A stretch of DNA of 64,000 bases from Lepidostoma basale (Eukaryota; Arthropoda; Insecta; Trichoptera; Lepidostomatidae), in NCBI GenBank assembly GCA_022606425.2, contig JAHDVF020001313.1, forward strand, positions 620,001 through 684,000, given 5' to 3'. The notes under the pieces are model-generated. The model was given only the letters and a program-made list of their open reading frames with translations, had not been told where the DNA came from and did not search any database. A program made the translations under genes and the position numbers. Shown piece after piece: positions 61,001-64,000 of the stretch; positions within the stretch are counted from its first letter, which is position 1, and every line of letters begins with the position of its first letter.

Positions 61001-61242
61001 GAAGGAAGGTCTACATTGGAACTGGAGGATTGAGGGAAGGCTGAAGACAAGTTAAGGCGCCGTGCATCTACTATCACTCCTGAGCACTGGCTCAGTCTGT
61101 TCTCCTCTTCCAAGTCTTGCCTCTCCAACCGTTCAATGTTAAGCACATCCGAGCTGTTTTCTGCCACGAGCAAGTCGATGTCTGTAATGCCTTCATTGGT
61201 GATGCCCGCCAAGTAGCTGAAGCCAGAGCAGGATGGTTCCAT
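45739..61242 (-). CDS. ago: archipelago / FBXW7, F-box WD40 ubiquitin-ligase receptor, complete coding region
   Basis: Ten coding exons from ATG 61242 to TAA 45741-45739 give 817 residues with consistent phases. The protein is the substrate receptor of SCF(Fbw7), which targets phosphorylated cyclin E, Myc, Notch and others for ubiquitination. Residues 1-345 are a low-complexity acidic and Ser-rich N-terminus with a basic patch [11 protein letters not shown]. Residues about 355-390 form the dimerisation segment ([19 protein letters not shown]), and about 390-435 the F-box ([20 protein letters not shown]). Eight WD40 repeats run from [14 protein letters not shown] to the C-terminus. The three arginines that bind the phosphodegron in human FBXW7 are present in [21 protein letters not shown] and MAAVRCVQY. 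An in-frame TAA lies 9 bases before the ATG. FBXW7 genes use alternative first exons, and only this one was found. Confidence 0.96.
46311..46521 (-). CDS. ago: ago coding exon 9 (WD6-WD7)
   Basis: 211 nt, phase 0 to 1. [31 protein letters not shown] and [13 protein letters not shown]. Confidence 0.95.
46530..48920 (-). other. ago intron 8, distal part
   Basis: Mostly AT-rich. Position 47430-47760 read on the minus strand shows acidic codons ([10 protein letters not shown]) followed by [14 protein letters not shown], perhaps a decayed DNA-transposon ORF, unassigned. A (T)19 run lies near 48210. Confidence 0.35.
48930..49225 (+). mobile_element. LINE family B relic
   Basis: Broken + strand frames [20 protein letters not shown] and [16 protein letters not shown] match the family B tail at 35000-35400. 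Confidence 0.65.
49740..49980 (+). mobile_element. LINE relic (other family)
   Basis: Frames MDRPYNAP then [15 protein letters not shown] and [18 protein letters not shown] resemble the end of the family D ORF (compare [20 protein letters not shown] at 54858-55253). Degraded. Confidence 0.45.
49998..50167. repeat. T-rich low-complexity tract (170 nt)
   Basis: Almost pure T with scattered A and G on the + strand. It adjoins the 3' end of the minus-strand SINE at 50168-50396, so on that strand it reads as a long A-rich tail. Confidence 0.9.
50168..50396 (-). repeat. tRNA-derived SINE, best-preserved copy
   Basis: Minus-strand head: A box TGGCAGAGTGGTAAGAGC, T-arm CTGGGTTCGATTCCCGG. The ends ACCTTCG and CGACGGT pair at six of seven positions as an acceptor stem. 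The anticodon arm is degenerate. A 150-nt body follows. Lies in ago intron 8. Confidence 0.85.
50400..50700 (+). mobile_element. LINE family B fragment
   Basis: [31 protein letters not shown] and [20 protein letters not shown] in frames interrupted by small indels. Antisense to ago. Confidence 0.8.
50728..50953 (-). CDS. ago: ago coding exon 8 (WD4-WD5)
   Basis: 226 nt, phase 2 to 0. [35 protein letters not shown] and [12 protein letters not shown]-rich. A LINE fragment ends about 25 bases past the donor. Confidence 0.95.
50960..52612 (-). other. ago intron 7, part
   Basis: AT-rich with no gene. Nothing beyond local low complexity. Confidence 0.45.
52613..52932. mobile_element. TTAA-flanked MITE, copy 2 (320 bp)
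   Basis: TTAACCACCTTAGG at 52613 and GTAGAGCGGTTAA at the 3' end give TTAA borders with short imperfect inverted ends. The interior matches 38585-38889. Features fit a piggyBac-type non-autonomous element, but no transposase of matching ends is seen. Confidence 0.7.
53096..53613. mobile_element. Long-inverted-repeat element (518 bp)
   Basis: The left arm starts GTACGGGCACACCGGAGTGT and the right arm, inverted, GTATGGCCACAGCGGAGTGT. Pairing returns further in (GGCGATTGTAGCG with TTTTATGGTACTAAA), so each arm spans roughly 200 bp around an AT-rich centre. No ORF and no target duplication seen. The superfamily is undetermined. Confidence 0.75.
53650..53900 (+). mobile_element. Probable LINE relic
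   Basis: The frame LTWIGHV followed by a K(T/A)LYA.RPAG stretch and scattered stops resembles the L.W.GHV.RM..NR.PK motif near the end of several LINE ORFs. Heavily decayed. Confidence 0.35.
54820..55262 (+). mobile_element. LINE family D 3' fragment
   Basis: [40 protein letters not shown] and [20 protein letters not shown] are the C-terminal part of another endonuclease/RT LINE. Frameshifted after the GRP-like region. Antisense in ago intron 7. Confidence 0.85.
55390..55497 (+). mobile_element. LINE family A, extreme 3' end
   Basis: CAGTCCATTTTTTCTGCCTA and AGAGAGACGGCATGATGGTT reproduce the last 60 bases of the family A ORF and its GTTAGTT tail. Confidence 0.65.
55500..57305 (-). other. 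ago intron 7, proximal part
   Basis: AT-rich. Contains one 13-bp perfect inverted repeat (904-916 and 939-951 of kilobase 55). Several 60- to 70-codon open frames at 55676-56101 show no family signature. Confidence 0.4.
57306..57487 (-). CDS. ago: ago coding exon 7 (WD2-WD3)
   Basis: 182 nt, phase 0 to 2. [28 protein letters not shown] and [11 protein letters not shown], the latter carrying the first phosphodegron Arg. Followed by a 6.35-kb intron. Confidence 0.94.
57882..58170 (-). CDS. ago: ago coding exon 6 (F-box end, WD1)
   Basis: 289 nt, phase 2 to 0. [45 protein letters not shown] and [15 protein letters not shown]. Confidence 0.94.
58171..59186 (-). other. ago intron 5
   Basis: AT-rich intron between the F-box exon and the first WD40 exon. 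No feature recognised. Confidence 0.6.
59187..59402 (-). CDS. ago: ago coding exon 5 (dimerisation and F-box)
   Basis: 216 nt, phase 2 to 2. [20 protein letters not shown] and [20 protein letters not shown]. Donor TGGAG|GTTTTC is non-optimal but matches the conserved W-R junction. Confidence 0.93.
59694..59818 (-). CDS. ago: ago coding exon 4
   Basis: 125 nt, phase 0 to 2. [16 protein letters not shown] is a nuclear-localisation-like basic run. [10 protein letters not shown] leads into the dimerisation region. Confidence 0.88.
59907..60014 (-). CDS. ago: ago coding exon 3
   Basis: 36 codons, phase 0 to 0. [16 protein letters not shown] and SADETRLW. The acceptor AAATAAAG is pyrimidine-poor, so this exon could be weakly spliced. 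Confidence 0.78.
60353..60442 (-). CDS. ago: ago coding exon 2
   Basis: 30 codons, phase 0 to 0. Acidic [20 protein letters not shown]. Confidence 0.85.
60523..61242 (-). CDS. ago: ago coding exon 1
   Basis: 240 codons, N-terminal disordered region ([15 protein letters not shown]..., [29 protein letters not shown]). Donor CACCCA|GTGAGC, phase 0. A probable acceptor AACTTTCAG at 61282 would put the exon's 5' edge at 61281. Confidence 0.9.
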
Positions 61243-61919
61243 ATGTGTGCTTACCTCCTCCCACTGCTGATATCATGTACCCTGAAAGTTACATATTCCC
61301 TTTATCTCTTATATTATATTTGTCTGGACTCTGAATTGTATTCTAGGGCTGAATCGAAACTAATATTTTATTGAAGAACTGTGAACATTATTGACTTTAA
61401 TTTATTTTTATATTTAGAAGAAAAAAGTCTGACATACAGTATTTAACATTTATATTAAGATTGACAAACACATTTATCTCATCGAAGGTGTTGTGCACCA
61501 ATAAAGGACAATCTATTAGCTCACTTTGGTGGCCATGACATCTAGGTAAGTGGAAACACCATGTGTTAATTTAAAATGCAATTTGAGTTTCTTATCATTT
61601 TATTTACGTAATTCAATATATTTTAAACGAAAAGAGGGATTTTTAATCGACGTAAATGTAGATCCACGCGTTAAATACAGGTTAGTAAATAATAGTTTGC
61701 AATATGCTGGAATAAAAATCATACGTAAAATGAAATGTGACAAACTAATAAAAAAAAACATCTACGTATAGTTCTTAATAAATATTGTGTATATCCGATC
61801 TATCCCAAATAAAATGGCAAAAAAAAAACGTGAATACGTCTTCAAGTGGGTATTTGTTGTTTTAGTGAAGCCATGTTTGACATTTTGAAAGCAATTGAAA
61901 CAGGCAAAAAATAATTAAC

Positions 61920-61961
61920 CTGAGCACCACACCTTTATCCGGGACTAGTGGATGCGAATTC
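61920..61961 (-). other. Possible 42-nt ago 5'UTR exon
   Basis: On the minus strand, TTATTTTTCTGTAG|GAATTC and GCTCAG|GTTAAT bound a 42-nt segment upstream of the start-codon exon. Another donor, GATACAG|GTAAATC, lies at 62883/62882. Plausible by splice-site strings only. Confidence 0.25.
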
Positions 61962-64000
61962 CTACAGAAAAATAAATAAATAAAAAGGATATATAAGGCG
62001 CGGAAGACTGTACTAAATAAATACTACGAGAAAAGTACTTGGGCAGGGTCAAGGGACATCGATACAATACGTTTTGAAAAATTTCTTTGTACTATTAAAA
62101 ATGATGTTTTCAGAGTTCAAAAATCGTTAATCTTGAAAATAATCGTAGAAACACAATAAATAAATAATTCAATATAGTAAATTTTGCAAAAAGTAAAACA
62201 TATTTAAAACCAACGAACAATCGTTTGATAAAACGGTAGAGTTCAATTTCAATATGTTAGATATTTTATGAAAAAAATTACGTCCTTTCTTATTTGTAAC
62301 TTTTTATGGATCTTACGTGAAGGTAGATGATGGATTGCTCATTTTTTAAACATTTTTCAAGAATATGTCAACAGAACCAAGCCCATATAGCTATATAAAT
62401 AAAATTGAAAACGCCTCAATGTATGATTCGCACAACAATAACCAATGTAAATATATATCATTATACACGAATTAATAAATTTCCCTAATCACGAATACCG
62501 AATAATCCAGTATAACAAGTAGTTTTCGTGGTCTCAAACGAAATTACATCAACTCAAAAGGTGTCGTTGTAACGAATTTTCAGCGTAACGAATCACCTAA
62601 GTATATATTTATAAAATCGTTGTATAAAAATAAGAGTATTACAAAAAACTTACCTAAAAATACTTATATTTAAAATTATAGTCGTGTAGTCGAATTAAAA
62701 ATTCTTATTCATTAAAGCGTACAAAAAAACGCGAAGCACGTCGCCCCCGATCACTAAAACTATACCATAGATCCATAGACACTATTTCTCTTTTCCCATA
62801 ATGCCAAAGAGAAAAAACAAATATCCATAGATATACACTAATACTAGACAAAAATGTTAATATTTAGAATTCATTGATTTACCTGTATCCCGTTGAATTT
62901 ACTTATATTCCGCAGATTCTTGTAATATGTGGGTAAATTATAGTATAATTATGCATTTATATGATAAATGCATACTTTTTGGGGTCATGGTTTCATGGTG
63001 TCTTTTTCATTTCGGAGACAGTTGCAGTCTGCATCTTCAGGATAATTGACGAATGTTTGTTATTATCAGGGTATTGACAGGGTAATTGACGTTGCTGGGT
63101 GAACCAAAGTTAACTCCATTCAAACTGGTATTTTAGAACATGACGTACATTAATTGACCGGGTGTGGCGCCGTACCATCAGCTGCGTCGCAGGTCATAAT
63201 GCTCGCTTAAACATTGCACATTGAAACACCATCGTCAACATTTTGTTCATTCGGGAGCTGTGCCGGAATTGAAAGACGTGAAATCTTGTGTTTATTTATA
63301 TGTATAGTAAAAAGTATAAATACAGTTATTCAATAATATCCATATCAGTTTAAAAAAAACTCACCACGGGGTAGAAAAATGAATAATACGCAAAAGAGAA
63401 CTTAAATGTAAAATTAATCAGAAAAGATAAGTAAATCCTGTTTCTCGAAAATCAAAATGAATAATTTGAAACAAAATTTCTTCAAATAGTATTTTCATCG
63501 GTTATTTGCGCAATTTTTTGAAGGTATATGCATTTCATAGTTTAAAAGTAAAAATATACAGTTTGAAATAAATTCGTAAAAACTGCTTTCATTTGTGGTT
63601 TTGTGAAAAAGAAAAGCGCCTCCACTTGTGGTGTTATTATCTATGACGCTCGGTGCACCTAGAAACCAATCACCATGAACATGACCACAATATAAAGTAA
63701 AGAAATAAAGTTTTTAAAAGGATAGCATCCCATTGACACGAGGAAGAAGTATGAGGTTTTGCACCGAAAACAAAATTTTCCAAATTGCACAAATTTTCGA
63801 TGCAACACTCAAAATGTAAGTGATTAATATATTTATATAAAAAACTGGTTAAATGTAGATTAACAAGACAAAGTTCATGCTCTATGGCCAAGAATCATAA
63901 GTAATAAAGGACACGTAATTATTAATATTTCAAAAATATATTTGAAATATTAAAATACCATGAATTTACCATGAAAAATTGCACATCGCGAATGCGTACA
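61962..64000. other. Upstream of ago; no coding gene recognised
   Basis: AT-rich sequence with a slightly GC-richer patch at 63160-63285 that could belong to a promoter or leader exon. No ORF with family similarity on either strand. Confidence 0.4.

Overview
The window is AT-rich animal DNA and almost certainly insect. It has short coding exons with GT-AG introns of roughly 0.1 to 6 kb, insect-type proteins, and a heavy load of non-LTR retrotransposon fragments, tRNA-derived SINEs and Tc1/mariner, hAT and TTAA-flanked elements. The order of insect cannot be fixed from the sequence alone.

Positions 1-2340 are a pile of nested retroelements ending at the last coding exon of a phytanoyl-CoA dioxygenase-domain gene (PHYHD1-like, + strand, 2154-2338). 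Positions 5226-10384 (+) hold a complete four-exon gene for a small secreted protein of about 121 residues: signal peptide, Cys-rich module, one EGF-like domain. Its introns carry a reverse-oriented LINE fragment, a 923-bp pogo-like deletion derivative and a 236-bp hAT-type MITE with a perfect 8-bp target duplication. A six-copy 75-bp tandem repeat lies at 13306-13743.

Positions 14502-30551 (-) carry Unr/CSDE1, a cold-shock-domain RNA-binding regulator of translation. Eighteen coding exons were resolved with matching phases, giving 1057 codons plus stop. The outstanding feature is a duplicated three-exon cassette (21159-20053 and 17486-15221). Each cassette enters and leaves in phase 2, so the second copy can add an extra non-canonical plus canonical CSD pair, or be skipped. 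Its middle exon uses a GC donor. A 1.7-kb LINE lies between the two cassettes. A candidate first exon near 33.3 kb has a textbook TISU/YY1 start element.

Positions 34-45 kb are mostly transposons: a possible two-exon small gene at 34420-34784, nested LINEs, a near-intact LINE ORF at 42008-44119, several MITEs and a piggyBac C-terminal relic.

Positions 45739-61242 (-) carry archipelago (ago/FBXW7), the substrate receptor of an SCF ubiquitin ligase. Ten coding exons give 817 residues: an acidic N-terminus, dimerisation segment, F-box and eight WD40 repeats with the phosphodegron-binding arginines intact. Its large introns hold LINE pieces, a SINE with a very long A-rich tail, a TTAA-flanked MITE and a 518-bp inverted-repeat element. 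No coding gene was recognised from 61.3 to 64 kb, where the ago 5' untranslated exons and promoter are expected.

The genes do not form a pathway. Unr (translation control) and ago (protein turnover) are independent housekeeping or developmental regulators that happen to lie in tandem on the minus strand.
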